From G963667075 sp963667075 (GTDB lineage Bacteria > Pseudomonadota > Alphaproteobacteria > Micavibrionales > Micavibrionaceae), in contig OY762938.1 in NCBI GenBank assembly GCA_963667075.1, forward strand, positions 620,001 through 684,000: a stretch of 64,000 bases of DNA, in the 5' to 3' direction. The notes under the pieces are model-generated. The model was not told the origin of the DNA and made no database searches. It worked only from the letters and a program-made list of their open reading frames with translations. The position numbers were made by a program, and so were the translations under genes. Of the stretch, positions 51,111 to 59,806 are shown in pieces. Position 1 is the first letter of the stretch. Each line of letters starts with the position of its first letter.

Positions 51111-52946
51111 CTAACTCTCCAGGTAATGAACCGCCGATTTAGGATCCACCAACCCACTTAGGACCAAATCAATCAACCCCTCACGACGATTGAATACGTC
51201 TATGCCCTGTTTATCTACGACTGAGTTAACATTTTTACTAAGTGATTGATAAATATCATTTCTTTCAGATGGCCCAAGTGTAATCATCAAGGCATCAAGC
51301 AAAAGCGTACGGCCTGCAATCCCGGTCCTGTTACACAAATCACAGCCACTTGTGTTGTGATGACGCACAGGCGTATCAGGGCCAATACCGAGTGCTTCCA
51401 TTTCAAAGGATTCCAAATGCTCACCTGCCGTAGATCTGTGGGCACACCCCTGACACAACGTCCGCACAAGACGCTGATTCAGAATGCACCGCACCTGTTG
51501 CGCCAACGTAAAGGTAGACGCACGCTCCCTTTCTGTCGGCATCAGGGATTTTAAACGCTCAAACGTTTGCAACGCTGTATCCGCGTGGACGGTTGTCAAC
51601 ACGGTATGGCCTGATTCAGCCGCTTTTAGTACTGTTTCAACTGTATCGCTATCGCGCAACTCGCCAACAATGATGTAATCAGGGTCATGACGCATGGCAG
51701 AACGGATAAGATCGGCAAACTCACCACCGGGCATCCCGGGGCGCACCTGCCACTGCGTCGCATAACGCAGCTCATATTCTATAGGATCTTCAATCGTAAG
51801 CACATGCCGGCGACGGCGGTCAATTTCCTGCACACAGGCATAAAGTGTCGTTGTCTTACCAGAGCCTGTCGGACCAGAGAGAATAATCAGCCCACCGCCA
51901 CCTTTAATTTCCGGTGATAAAAGCTGCGCCAGATAATTCCCCACATGCTCATGACGCTTAAAGAGTTCATCAAACCCTTTGAGAGCCGCCCTGTCCAAAA
52001 GACGCAATGTCAGTTTTTCACCGTCCTGTCCCTGCCCGGCAGCCGCCACACGAACGTCAATATTACGGCCTTGCCAGGTAAAGCTGAAACGGCCGTCTTT
52101 TGGTGTCACACGATCACCAAAGTTCATACCGGCATCACGTTTGAGCAACGTCGTTAAACGCGCCATCGCCTCAGGTGGCAGCAAATGTACAGGAATCATA
52201 TCACCATCCACACGATAACGAATCCAGTTCGGCGTCGCTGGATCATTATCCTGAAGTAAATGAATATCAGACGATCTCATTTGCAAGGCTTCCGCCATCA
52301 TATCACGCTGAAACTGATTTAAGAGAAGACCATTATCCACATCTGACAACCACAAAGACAACGTTTTCTCACAGCGGTCTGCTGACAAATCATGCACAGA
52401 ACGTAACGTTTCCAGCAATTCGGAACGATCCCAGACCTCCACCTCTATCTTTTCAACAAGAAGCCCACTTCGATTTGCCGTAGAAATAAGGGTTTTAATC
52501 TGTCTTTCGTTCAGCTCGTCCAAAGGTGCCACACGTAAAACAGCATTATTCAAACCAATAAGGTGAATATTTAACGGCAGCCATGACTGAACAGGCAAAA
52601 TAGAGCGCAATGAATCACCTGTCGCCTGATCCCGAACACCTTCGTCCTCGTTTTCGGAAAGACCTGGTGCGCCAGCCATATCCAACAGATGCTCCGAAGA
52701 ACGTGTCACCCCCAGTTCAAGAAGCATGGAACGCTCCCGCTGAATCATATCCAGATAACGTTCCCGCCCTTCTTTCGCCCTGTTCTTCCGGCGGTCTTTC
52801 CACTGACGACGTTCTAACCCCGACGGCACGCCTTTATTTGTACGGCGTCTATCTCCACCAGAACGTGGATCGCCGAAATAGGGTTCCTGCTCCAGAGAAA
52901 CAGGAATCTCATCTACGATGTCTTCATTGTGGTTTTGTTCATCCAT
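51111..52946 (-). CDS. Type II/IV secretion ATPase (GspE/PilB/PilQ-like)
   Basis: Hexameric assembly ATPase. The 611 residues have a basic Arg-rich segment (GGDRRRTNKG, GLERRQWKDRRKNR), an N2-like domain, then Walker A GPTGSGKT at 358-365, the Asp boxes (DPIEYELRYATQWQVRPG, HDPDYIIVGELRDSDTVE) and the His box (TGHTVLTTVHAD-like, here SGHTVLTTVHADTALQTF). A zinc knuckle CQGCAH...CDLCNRTG near the C-terminus is the usual tetracysteine of GspE/PilB. It powers pilin polymerisation through the platform protein next to it. Confidence 0.93.
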   Translation of the reverse strand: MDEQNHNEDIVDEIPVSLEQEPYFGDPRSGGDRRRTNKGVPSGLERRQWKDRRKNRAKEGRERYLDMIQRERSMLLELGVTRSSEHLLDMAGAPGLSENEDEGVRDQATGDSLRSILPVQSWLPLNIHLIGLNNAVLRVAPLDELNERQIKTLISTANRSGLLVEKIEVEVWDRSELLETLRSVHDLSADRCEKTLSLWLSDVDNGLLLNQFQRDMMAEALQMRSSDIHLLQDNDPATPNWIRYRVDGDMIPVHLLPPEAMARLTTLLKRDAGMNFGDRVTPKDGRFSFTWQGRNIDVRVAAAGQGQDGEKLTLRLLDRAALKGFDELFKRHEHVGNYLAQLLSPEIKGGGGLIILSGPTGSGKTTTLYACVQEIDRRRRHVLTIEDPIEYELRYATQWQVRPGMPGGEFADLIRSAMRHDPDYIIVGELRDSDTVETVLKAAESGHTVLTTVHADTALQTFERLKSLMPTERERASTFTLAQQVRCILNQRLVRTLCQGCAHRSTAGEHLESFEMEALGIGPDTPVRHHNTSGCDLCNRTGIAGRTLLLDALMITLGPSERNDIYQSLSKNVNSVVDKQGIDVFNRREGLIDLVLSGLVDPKSAVHYLES

Positions 52947-52982
52947 GATGAGCTCACTGGCTATGATAAAATTACGACGGTC

Positions 52983-54470
52983 TTAGTCATCATTCGAATC
53001 GTTGTTGTTATTGCTATCCGATTGTCCCGATGAACGGTTAACAGAAGATAAAGATTTGTCAAAAAGAAGAAGAACCTTGTCTTTTCCACTCCTGAACTCG
53101 ACACCACTAGACACTATAGTAACATCCCATCTAACACCACCGATAACAAGATCCTTGCCTTGAGAGACAACACGACTGCCACCCGGACCGGAAATAATAG
53201 CCTTTTGATTAGAATGGGAGGTCACATAGTAACCTTGAATAACTTCCGTTTTGTCTATTTCTTCCCTTAGAACACCGTCTTTTTCCACGATTGTTTTCTG
53301 ATCCGAACTAACAGCCTCTGTTGCTGTTCCTCTCACAGGCACAACGAGAACGCCACGAACACCGCTATGCAAAACCTGAATATCATCAATGATATCCCCC
53401 TCTCTCACCGGTGTCCATTTCAGTGTCAGAGGACAGGCCTCAATCGGTGCCAGAACCGTACCGGGCTGACAGCCTTTTTTGACAAAAACCAGACCACTAT
53501 CCGTGCCAGACAAGAAGAGATCATAAATCGTTAAATCAGCATCACCGACATTAACCAGAGATAAAGTCACGGCCGCTTCATCTTTTATTTCTTCTCCAAA
53601 ATCCACATCTTCCAAAGAGGAAACCATCAACCCGCGCCCCGGCACAGCTTCCGGAAAAATCTCTGCCATTTCAGAACTCTCAGGGTTATATTCCCCTTTC
53701 AGCGAAACATTTGTCACGGCACTTGGCCCGGTATGTTCGATAATCAAAACACCTTCAGACGGCCCTTTTTGGAGAGGAGACCACGTAATCGTCACCAGAC
53801 AGGCTTCCCCCGGTTCCATCGACTTGCACGATGCCGTCAAAGAATAACCGGACTGATCCGATGCATCTATATACATTCTTTCGATATCAATACTTTCAGA
53901 CGTTATATTCCGCAGCACAACAGATTTCACAAGAGGCCGGCTTGACGCAAGACTTTCAAAATCAATCTCTGTCGGTACCGTCTCAATATCGCTTTGCATA
54001 ACTTCTTCTGCATCACCGGCAGATTCAACATCCCCTTCCATGGATGCCGTCACAAGACGGGACTTACCATCATGCCGCACCAGCATTTCGACCCGCCAGG
54101 CACCCGCCTGCAAGCCTTTAATGCCAATAACAACGGCACAATCTGCACCGGAGGCCAACGGTTCATCATCACATTCATTGACAGAAACCACAGAGGAGAC
54201 GGTTGATGACGGATATAAATTAATTTTTTGAAAATTAACCGGACGGGCCCCTTCATTCCGGAACAAAACAACCACCTGAGCCGAAGCACCCACAGATATT
54301 TTACCGCCATCTACATCCTTTTCGACAGCGATCAACCCGCCTGAGGAAGATCCAACAGTACGTGCAGCGGGATCTTCAAAAGCCGAAGCACGAGCAGAAT
54401 CAGAGAATGCAAAGCAAAGCGCAAAAACAAACAGAAAGACACTCAGACTACAAAAAAAACGCCCCTTCAT
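52983..54470 (-). CDS. Secreted Ig-like repeat protein of the pilus locus
   Basis: A 495-residue exported protein with a signal peptide (1-28, ending SARA). At least three Ig-like domains of the choice-of-anchor D/abnormal-spindle type follow. Each has the pattern: an Asn or Gly-rich strand, then E/L-x-C and a Leu-Thr-Leu-x-Trp-x-P motif (VTITWSPLQKGPSEG, CPLTLKWTPVREGD, VVLFRNEGARPVNF). The C-terminus is Ser/Asn-rich (SDSNNNNDSNDD). It lies between the secretin and the ATPase with a 4-bp overlap with the secretin, so it is likely a periplasmic or surface part of the same machine. No function known. Confidence 0.72.
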   Translation of the reverse strand: MKGRFFCSLSVFLFVFALCFAFSDSARASAFEDPAARTVGSSSGGLIAVEKDVDGGKISVGASAQVVVLFRNEGARPVNFQKINLYPSSTVSSVVSVNECDDEPLASGADCAVVIGIKGLQAGAWRVEMLVRHDGKSRLVTASMEGDVESAGDAEEVMQSDIETVPTEIDFESLASSRPLVKSVVLRNITSESIDIERMYIDASDQSGYSLTASCKSMEPGEACLVTITWSPLQKGPSEGVLIIEHTGPSAVTNVSLKGEYNPESSEMAEIFPEAVPGRGLMVSSLEDVDFGEEIKDEAAVTLSLVNVGDADLTIYDLFLSGTDSGLVFVKKGCQPGTVLAPIEACPLTLKWTPVREGDIIDDIQVLHSGVRGVLVVPVRGTATEAVSSDQKTIVEKDGVLREEIDKTEVIQGYYVTSHSNQKAIISGPGGSRVVSQGKDLVIGGVRWDVTIVSSGVEFRSGKDKVLLLFDKSLSSVNRSSGQSDSNNNNDSNDD

Positions 54471-56764
54471 TCATTCTCTCCAAAGTCATCTTTTTTAAGA
54501 AACCCGGTATCGGAATCCATATCCCGCTGTCCTTCTTCTATATCAAGTACAGGAACAGCCTCATCGCCCATAATCATATACACGGAACCAGGTAAGCGTC
54601 CAGGCTCCCAGCCAGGCTGTTCACTTTCGTCAAAATTAGCGACAAGTTCCTTTGCCGACAGCTCTACCGGCTCCTTCGACTGGGAAGGTGATGACAACAG
54701 TGCCTCTGATGAAAGCGTCGTTACATCCTGCACCTGCGCAGAATTGTCCTCTCCGTCCACTTTCTTCACCTGAGGCTGAGCATCAAAAGCGTCCTCATCT
54801 ACCTCTAACAAAGATTCAGAAGACACAGGGGATTCCGTTTCCTCCACAAGAGGCAAAGAGGCTTTTTCTAAAAGTGCCTGCACATTATCGCTCGACACGT
54901 CTTCCACCGCATCATGCGCGCCTTCAGATATAACGGGAGACGGAACAACCTGAGACTGAGAATGATCAACAGACTCTTCCAAAGGTTTTTCTGGCAAAGG
55001 TTCTTCTGGCAAAGGTTCTTCTGGTGGCTCTTCGAAAGACTCTACAGGCACTTTCAGCAAATCATCGGGCTTGTTATCCAACGCCAACACCGGAGGCTCA
55101 TCAGAATCCTGATCCTCCTCTTTTTTCACCACAGGCACCACAGCCTTTTCAGTAACGGGAGGAACAGCAGGCTTCTTTTTAGCAGGCTTTTTCTTAACCG
55201 CTTTTTCAGGCGGTGCTTTTCTTGGCTTTTCAGAGACAGCCAGAGGATCCTCAAAAACGGGCGGCTTAACCGGCACAACCGGCACAGTTTCAACAGCAGG
55301 CGTCACAAGAGACGTCTTCACTTTCTGAGGCACACGAACATCACCTGGTGACGTATATACAACCACGCGCGGCCGCATCATTATAACAAGTTCAATATTA
55401 CTAGCCCTTGCAGAACGACTGGTCGGTATGATCGGGGAATGTGCACCGGGCCCGGAAGAAGTGTAATTGTCAATTTCACGCACCAGACCAGCAATCAAAA
55501 GGGAATCCCCCGGGCGCACCCTTAACTGCGTTTCAAGCTCCCGCTCCGTTGTTTCCGGCAACTGAACGATCGCATCAGGATTTTCATCAAACGTCTCGAT
55601 ACTCTTCACCTCTTGAAGAAGGATATTTATCGTACCGTACACAGTTGCATTATCCCAATCAGAGCTAATCTCAAGCGTAAAACCTGTATCAACGGAATCT
55701 GTCGTCGTAGAAACTGTCTCAACCCCTTCGTCAGACGAACGCGTAATAGATGCCACATAGTTCTGCGTATCTGCAACACGAAGACGCGCATCTGCCCCTG
55801 AACGTACTGTAATCTGAGGCTGTGAAATCGTTTTTACAGCCCCATACTCGGAAATAAAGCGCAACACATCAGACGCATCAAGCACCATACCGTTCGTCGT
55901 GGGCAAGCCAATACTAACCGGTGTACCAAGCTCAGGATCCGTGCCACCGGGCACAGCCACCCCAAATTCAAACTTACCGCCAGTCAGCGTATCAATCTTT
56001 GACCAGTTAATACCCGTCGTATTCCCTGAATCGAGAGACACCTCCCATATATAGGTTTCAAAAATAATCAGGGCCGTATTGGAGCGCAACTTCTGGAAAT
56101 AGCGTTTAGCAATTCGCTCTGTTCTGTGAGATGCCCTGTAAACAATCGTCCGCGTACTGTTATCCTTAATCGGCGTCGATTCCGTAATCTCGGCAATAGC
56201 GGACGCCACATCCGACAAAAGCGTATCCGAATCATCCACCGGCGGCACCGTCACAGAGAAAATCTGCGTTTCCTTAACCACAAGGATGCCATCATCAAAC
56301 GCACAGTACAAATCCGCCAGACCACAAACCCGGTCAACAACGTCAGACAAATGACCCGACAAGTTCGTAATAGTAACCGTTCTTGTAAGCCCTTCGTCCG
56401 TTTCAAAAGCGATCGGAATGTTATAGTCATCCAGAATAAGCTGCAAAGCCCCAGCAAGCGTCTCGGAGCGGAGCTCATAAGGCCCGACAAGATCCTCAGG
56501 GAGCGGTGACATATCCATGGCCTCAGGCACAAGAACATCATATCCCAAAGGAAGATACAACACAGGATCCGGACGCTCGTTCACAGCTTCCTTACGCCCC
56601 TCTGCACCAACCGGCGTTGGAATAACGACATTCCGCGCGCCTGGGATATCGGCCTGAGCACAGGCAGCAAGCCCCCCTAAAAGAGCACAAAGAAGCACCT
56701 CTCTCCTAAAGACCAAAGAGAAAAAACGGCGATTACCCAGGCTGTTCTTTTGTCTATTTTCCAT
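54467..56764 (-). CDS. Lipoprotein secretin, type IVb pilus (PilN/TcpC/BfpB-like)
   Basis: Outer membrane channel of the pilus. The 765-residue protein begins with a lipoprotein signal (LLGGLAAC, Cys35), as in type IVb secretins. An N0/STN-like domain (LAGALQLILDDYNIPIAF onwards), an N1 region, and the secretin core (DVLRFISEYGAVKTISQPQITVRSG in parts; LRVRPGDSLLIAGLVRE; IELVIMMRPRVVVY) follow, ending near residue 480. A further ~280 residues are Pro/Glu/Lys/Ser-rich and apparently disordered, with EEPLPEEPLPEKPLEE. That tail is unusual for a secretin. The ATG at 56764 is preferred to a TTG at 56773. Confidence 0.85.
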   Translation of the reverse strand: MENRQKNSLGNRRFFSLVFRREVLLCALLGGLAACAQADIPGARNVVIPTPVGAEGRKEAVNERPDPVLYLPLGYDVLVPEAMDMSPLPEDLVGPYELRSETLAGALQLILDDYNIPIAFETDEGLTRTVTITNLSGHLSDVVDRVCGLADLYCAFDDGILVVKETQIFSVTVPPVDDSDTLLSDVASAIAEITESTPIKDNSTRTIVYRASHRTERIAKRYFQKLRSNTALIIFETYIWEVSLDSGNTTGINWSKIDTLTGGKFEFGVAVPGGTDPELGTPVSIGLPTTNGMVLDASDVLRFISEYGAVKTISQPQITVRSGADARLRVADTQNYVASITRSSDEGVETVSTTTDSVDTGFTLEISSDWDNATVYGTINILLQEVKSIETFDENPDAIVQLPETTERELETQLRVRPGDSLLIAGLVREIDNYTSSGPGAHSPIIPTSRSARASNIELVIMMRPRVVVYTSPGDVRVPQKVKTSLVTPAVETVPVVPVKPPVFEDPLAVSEKPRKAPPEKAVKKKPAKKKPAVPPVTEKAVVPVVKKEEDQDSDEPPVLALDNKPDDLLKVPVESFEEPPEEPLPEEPLPEKPLEESVDHSQSQVVPSPVISEGAHDAVEDVSSDNVQALLEKASLPLVEETESPVSSESLLEVDEDAFDAQPQVKKVDGEDNSAQVQDVTTLSSEALLSSPSQSKEPVELSAKELVANFDESEQPGWEPGRLPGSVYMIMGDEAVPVLDIEEGQRDMDSDTGFLKKDDFGENE

Positions 56765-56870
56765 ACTACTCAAAAGCTTCTAACATATCATACAACTTAT
56801 AAACACGTTTCCAAACAGTAACCAGATGCAGCCCCGCACACAAACAACGCACAGGATTTAAACATTTTAT

Positions 56871-57233
56871 TTATTGAACCGTCCTCACAACCATTTTTAT
56901 CAGCCTGTCTTTTTGCACAGGCTTCATAAGAACAGCCTTCACCCCCCATTTTCCAGCCTCACTCAAAAGATCGGGATTTTGATCTCCCGTCACAAGGATA
57001 ACCGGCGTATTCAGATTCTTACCTCTTATCGCCTTTATAAACTCAAAACCATCAATCGGCTCCATACGAACATCAACAACAGCGAGACTTATATTATCAG
57101 CCATACCATTCAACGCCTGAAGACCATCGGAAGCCTCTTGCGTCTCAAACCCCGCATCATTCAGGTAACGAACAATCTGCATACGCACAAAATCATTATC
57201 TTCAACGACAAGAATTTTCTTTTTTTGCGACAT
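56871..57233 (-). CDS. Single-domain response regulator (CheY-like)
   Basis: A 120-residue receiver with no output domain. Asp pair ILVVEDNDF (residues 7-15), phosphoacceptor Asp in SLAVVDVRMEPIDGF, Thr in VILVTGDQ, and Lys in AVLMKPVQKD. It may control a protein by binding. It lies between the secretin and the prepilin peptidase genes, transcribed with the secretin, so it may modulate pilus activity. Its kinase is unknown; the hybrid kinase at 43630 is a candidate only by proximity. Confidence 0.92.
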   Translation of the reverse strand: MSQKKKILVVEDNDFVRMQIVRYLNDAGFETQEASDGLQALNGMADNISLAVVDVRMEPIDGFEFIKAIRGKNLNTPVILVTGDQNPDLLSEAGKWGVKAVLMKPVQKDRLIKMVVRTVQ

Positions 57234-57440
57234 TTTTTATTACAACTATTATAATGATCTGCTTTTTAGCATAGGGAACGAACTTGCAGGCACGGAACCA
57301 CGCCTTAATATATAAGAAATACTTTATTCACAAATAGAAAGCAACAGCCTAATTGTATATTATTTCACAATAAAGCCCCGATGACAGAATAAAATTTTTA
57401 CCAAAACAATAAAAAACAAACAGAGTTGGATTCTCCAAAA

Positions 57441-57968
57441 ATGATGCTAGCCCTTCCTTTTCCTATAGAATATATAATCGCCGCGGCCTGCCTGAGTACA
57501 GCCTTCATCCTTTTAATTTTACTGGCTTACATTGATTTCAAAACCTGGCTTTTACCAAACAAATATGTTTTTCCCTTTGCCGCGCTCGGTCCCGTTTTTC
57601 ACCTTTCCTTATCCTGGAGCCTTCTTTCTCCTTTAGATATTGCCGCCGGAGGCCTTACCGGATTTTTCTTTCTGTTTTTCATTCGCATGGGAGGAAACGC
57701 TTACTACAAGCAGGACTCCCTCGGCCTGGGAGACGTCAAGCTTTTAGGTGGTGCGGGGTTGTGGCTAGGCGTTGAGGGCACACTCTTTGCCGTCATAGCC
57801 GGCTCCGCCGCAGGCCTTCTTCACGGCACAATCGTTGCCGCAATAAAAAAAACAAAAACAAAGGAACCGTTTTCAATAACGAGACTAAAAATACCTGCCG
57901 GCCCCGGGTTTATCACAGGAATCATCGGCACAGCCTTCTGGATATTCAAAGACCTCTACACTGCCTAA
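57441..57968 (+). CDS. Prepilin peptidase, A24 family (short form)
   Basis: Membrane aspartic protease that cleaves prepilin leaders. The 175-residue protein carries the two catalytic Asp motifs: AYIDFKTWLLPNKYVF and LGLGDVKLLGGAGLWLG (GxGDxK). Six membrane helices are predicted. It lacks the N-terminal cytoplasmic Cys4 methyltransferase domain of PilD, so methylation activity is not expected. The nearest start with sense is the ATG at 57441; a TTG at 57426 gives five extra residues. The TAA stop is the first codon of the four-hairpin element copy C. Confidence 0.88.
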   Translation: MMLALPFPIEYIIAAACLSTAFILLILLAYIDFKTWLLPNKYVFPFAALGPVFHLSLSWSLLSPLDIAAGGLTGFFFLFFIRMGGNAYYKQDSLGLGDVKLLGGAGLWLGVEGTLFAVIAGSAAGLLHGTIVAAIKKTKTKEPFSITRLKIPAGPGFITGIIGTAFWIFKDLYTA

Positions 57969-58091
57969 TACCAATTCGCGTTCATTAAATGAGTATTGAT
58001 ATAAGGGGTGCGACGGCAACCCCGCGCGAAAGCGCGAAGCTTGCGTGGCGTCTGAACGCTTTCCTCATCAGATGATGAGGAAATGGTATAA
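57966..58091 (+). repeat. Four-hairpin dispersed element, copy C (inverted)
   Basis: A 126-bp copy in the opposite orientation to copies A and B. It begins TAATACCAATTCGCG, the TAA being the prepilin peptidase stop codon, and ends GAAATGGTATAA. It keeps the 10-bp stem (loop ATCT in copy B orientation), the CGCGC-TTTC-GCGCG stem, and a GGGGTTGCCGTCGCACCCC-type helix. It is close to copy B along most of its length. Confidence 0.87.
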
Positions 58092-58165
58092 GATGGAGAA
58101 AAAAAACGAAACACACGCCCCGATGCAAATCGGGACGCAAGCACAAAATTATACCAATACTGTAA

Positions 58166-58345
58166 TCAAGGCCTCGGCACTGGCAGATCGTTATTACCCT
58201 CTACCCCGGCAATAATTACCCCTTTAAAACCGGACAAAGCCGCCGGCCCCTGAGTCTCATACACCTCAAAAACCGTCATGCCAAGCGCAGCAACCAGAGC
58301 CAGGTCACGACCGGCCCCTTCAGTCGCATATACTTTTCTATTCAT
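58166..58345 (-). CDS. Small hypothetical protein (59 residues)
   Basis: A 60-codon frame with an excellent SD (CGGAGGACGAAATG, GGAGG 5 nt before ATG). Product starts MNRKVYATEGAGRDLALVA and ends GNNDLPVPRP. It is Ala/Gly-rich with a hydrophobic strand VIIAGVEG. It has no recognised family. It lies 20 bp after the 125-residue gene on the same strand and probably shares its transcript. Confidence 0.6.
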   Translation of the reverse strand: MNRKVYATEGAGRDLALVAALGMTVFEVYETQGPAALSGFKGVIIAGVEGNNDLPVPRP

Positions 58346-58365
58346 TTCGTCCTCCGAACGTCCCT

Positions 58366-58743
58366 TCAGTTCCTTAAGAGGAAAGGAAGGAAATGCATAA
58401 GTTTCTTATCTTCAACATTGGTAATAAGAAGCAAACGCTGTGCCAACTTCATGGGTTCAAGATCGTCGTTCGGAATATCAAGAGATAAAACAGCCACCTG
58501 CCCCTGCGTCATAGCCAAAGCAAATTCGCCAGATCCTGCATCATATTCTATCCACCCCGGGACATCATCAAACTCCTGATCGATAACAAGAACCACGCGA
58601 TTGTCCTCCTTCATCAGAAGGGCATCTGCCTTAAGCTCTTCAACAACGGCACCATTATCAAACGGGAGAGCCGACTCAGCATATTGCTGCCTCCACCCTA
58701 TTTTATATAATGTATTACTTAATAAATTATTTACAATAGGCAT
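58366..58743 (-). CDS. Hypothetical protein (125 residues)
   Basis: A soluble acidic protein I do not recognise. It has no signal peptide or membrane helix. Visible blocks are LYKIGWRQQYAESALPF, VEELKADALLMKEDNRVVLVIDQEFDD, cited as VVLVIDQEFDD, and a C-terminal KLMHFLPFLLRN. SD GAGGAG lies about 10 nt before the ATG. A possible chaperone-like or regulator fold cannot be argued from sequence. It is followed by the 59-residue gene. Confidence 0.65.
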   Translation of the reverse strand: MPIVNNLLSNTLYKIGWRQQYAESALPFDNGAVVEELKADALLMKEDNRVVLVIDQEFDDVPGWIEYDAGSGEFALAMTQGQVAVLSLDIPNDDLEPMKLAQRLLLITNVEDKKLMHFLPFLLRN

Positions 58744-58870
58744 AGGCTTGAAGCTCCTCGAGAGATTTTAAATAGAAAGTTTCCACCGGGTTATCAGAAC
58801 ATAATTTTCCAATTAAAAACATCATAAAATATCTGGACTCCACAACTTTCTTGAGGCATAAGCCAAAAGT

Positions 58871-59803
58871 ATGTCTACACAAAATAAAAATCATTCTGCT
58901 CAGCAGCATTTTCTGGACATTGAGACCTTAAGTGTCCGGCAAATAGAATCCATTCTTGAAAAAGCAAAATCCTTCAAAAGCACGGGAACAGTACCGCTCT
59001 CTTTAAGCGGCAAGATTGTTTTATCGATGTTTTTTGAGAATTCAACCCGCACACGGACCTCGTTTGAGCTGGCCGCCAAGCGACTTGGTGCTAACGTTGT
59101 AAACTGGAACGCCAGCACAAGCTCCGTCAACAAGGGGGAGACCTTTGAAGACACCGTTGCGAATCTGAATGCGCTCGGCCCGGACCTTGCTATCATGCGT
59201 CATAACGGAGATGATGCCATACACAGTGCCGCCAGGATTATGCTCTGCCCCATAGTCAGCGCAGGGGCAGGCACAAAGCACCACCCCACACAGGCCCTTT
59301 TGGATGCCATGACCATGCTGGAACATAAAGGCACCCTGAATGGCCTGAGAATCGCTTTTTGCGGTGATTTAAAACATAGCCGTGTGGCTTATTCGAATAT
59401 AGCCCTGCTATCCAACTTCGGGGCAGATATTCATGCTATTTCGCCACCCGCCCTTCAAATTGAGAAACTGCCAGAAAACTGCAAAAGCATAAAGCATTTC
59501 CAAACACTCGAAGAAGGCCTGCCGGGCTGTGATGTTGTCATGACCATCCGTATCCAGAAAGAACGCATGGATCAGATTGCCTGTTCAGACAGTAACTATT
59601 TTAGCGATTGCGGCCTGACACAGGAACGACTGGCTCTGGCAAAACCGGACGCCATTGTCATGGATCCCGGCCCCTTAAATAGAGGCGTACAAATTACAGA
59701 TGAGGTTGCTGACGGCCCACAAAGCGTTATCTTAAAACAAGTCGAAAACGGCCTTTTCGTCCGCATGGCTGTTCTGGATACACTTCTAGGAGGGCAAACG
59801 TAA
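58871..59803 (+). CDS. pyrB: Aspartate carbamoyltransferase catalytic subunit
   Basis: Catalyses the committed step of pyrimidine synthesis. The 310 residues contain the carbamoyl phosphate motif FENSTRTRTSFELAAKRLGA at 56-75, the loop SSVNKGETFEDTVANL, HPTQALLDAMTMLEHKG, and MTIRIQKERM. Length is normal. The usual alphaproteobacterial neighbour pyrC does not follow; plsY begins 3 bp after the stop. Confidence 0.96.
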   Translation: MSTQNKNHSAQQHFLDIETLSVRQIESILEKAKSFKSTGTVPLSLSGKIVLSMFFENSTRTRTSFELAAKRLGANVVNWNASTSSVNKGETFEDTVANLNALGPDLAIMRHNGDDAIHSAARIMLCPIVSAGAGTKHHPTQALLDAMTMLEHKGTLNGLRIAFCGDLKHSRVAYSNIALLSNFGADIHAISPPALQIEKLPENCKSIKHFQTLEEGLPGCDVVMTIRIQKERMDQIACSDSNYFSDCGLTQERLALAKPDAIVMDPGPLNRGVQITDEVADGPQSVILKQVENGLFVRMAVLDTLLGGQT

Positions 59804-59806
59804 AAG

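Noticed and set aside
58150..58162. Further copy of the four-hairpin element (TATACCAATACT)
   Set aside because: Twelve bases match an inner part of copy B, but no stem or second end follows.
58727..58909. A 60-codon minus-strand frame between pyrB and the 125-residue gene
   Set aside because: It overlaps both the start of pyrB and the start of the downstream gene, and its last codons encode that gene's SD. It may be just the 5' leader.
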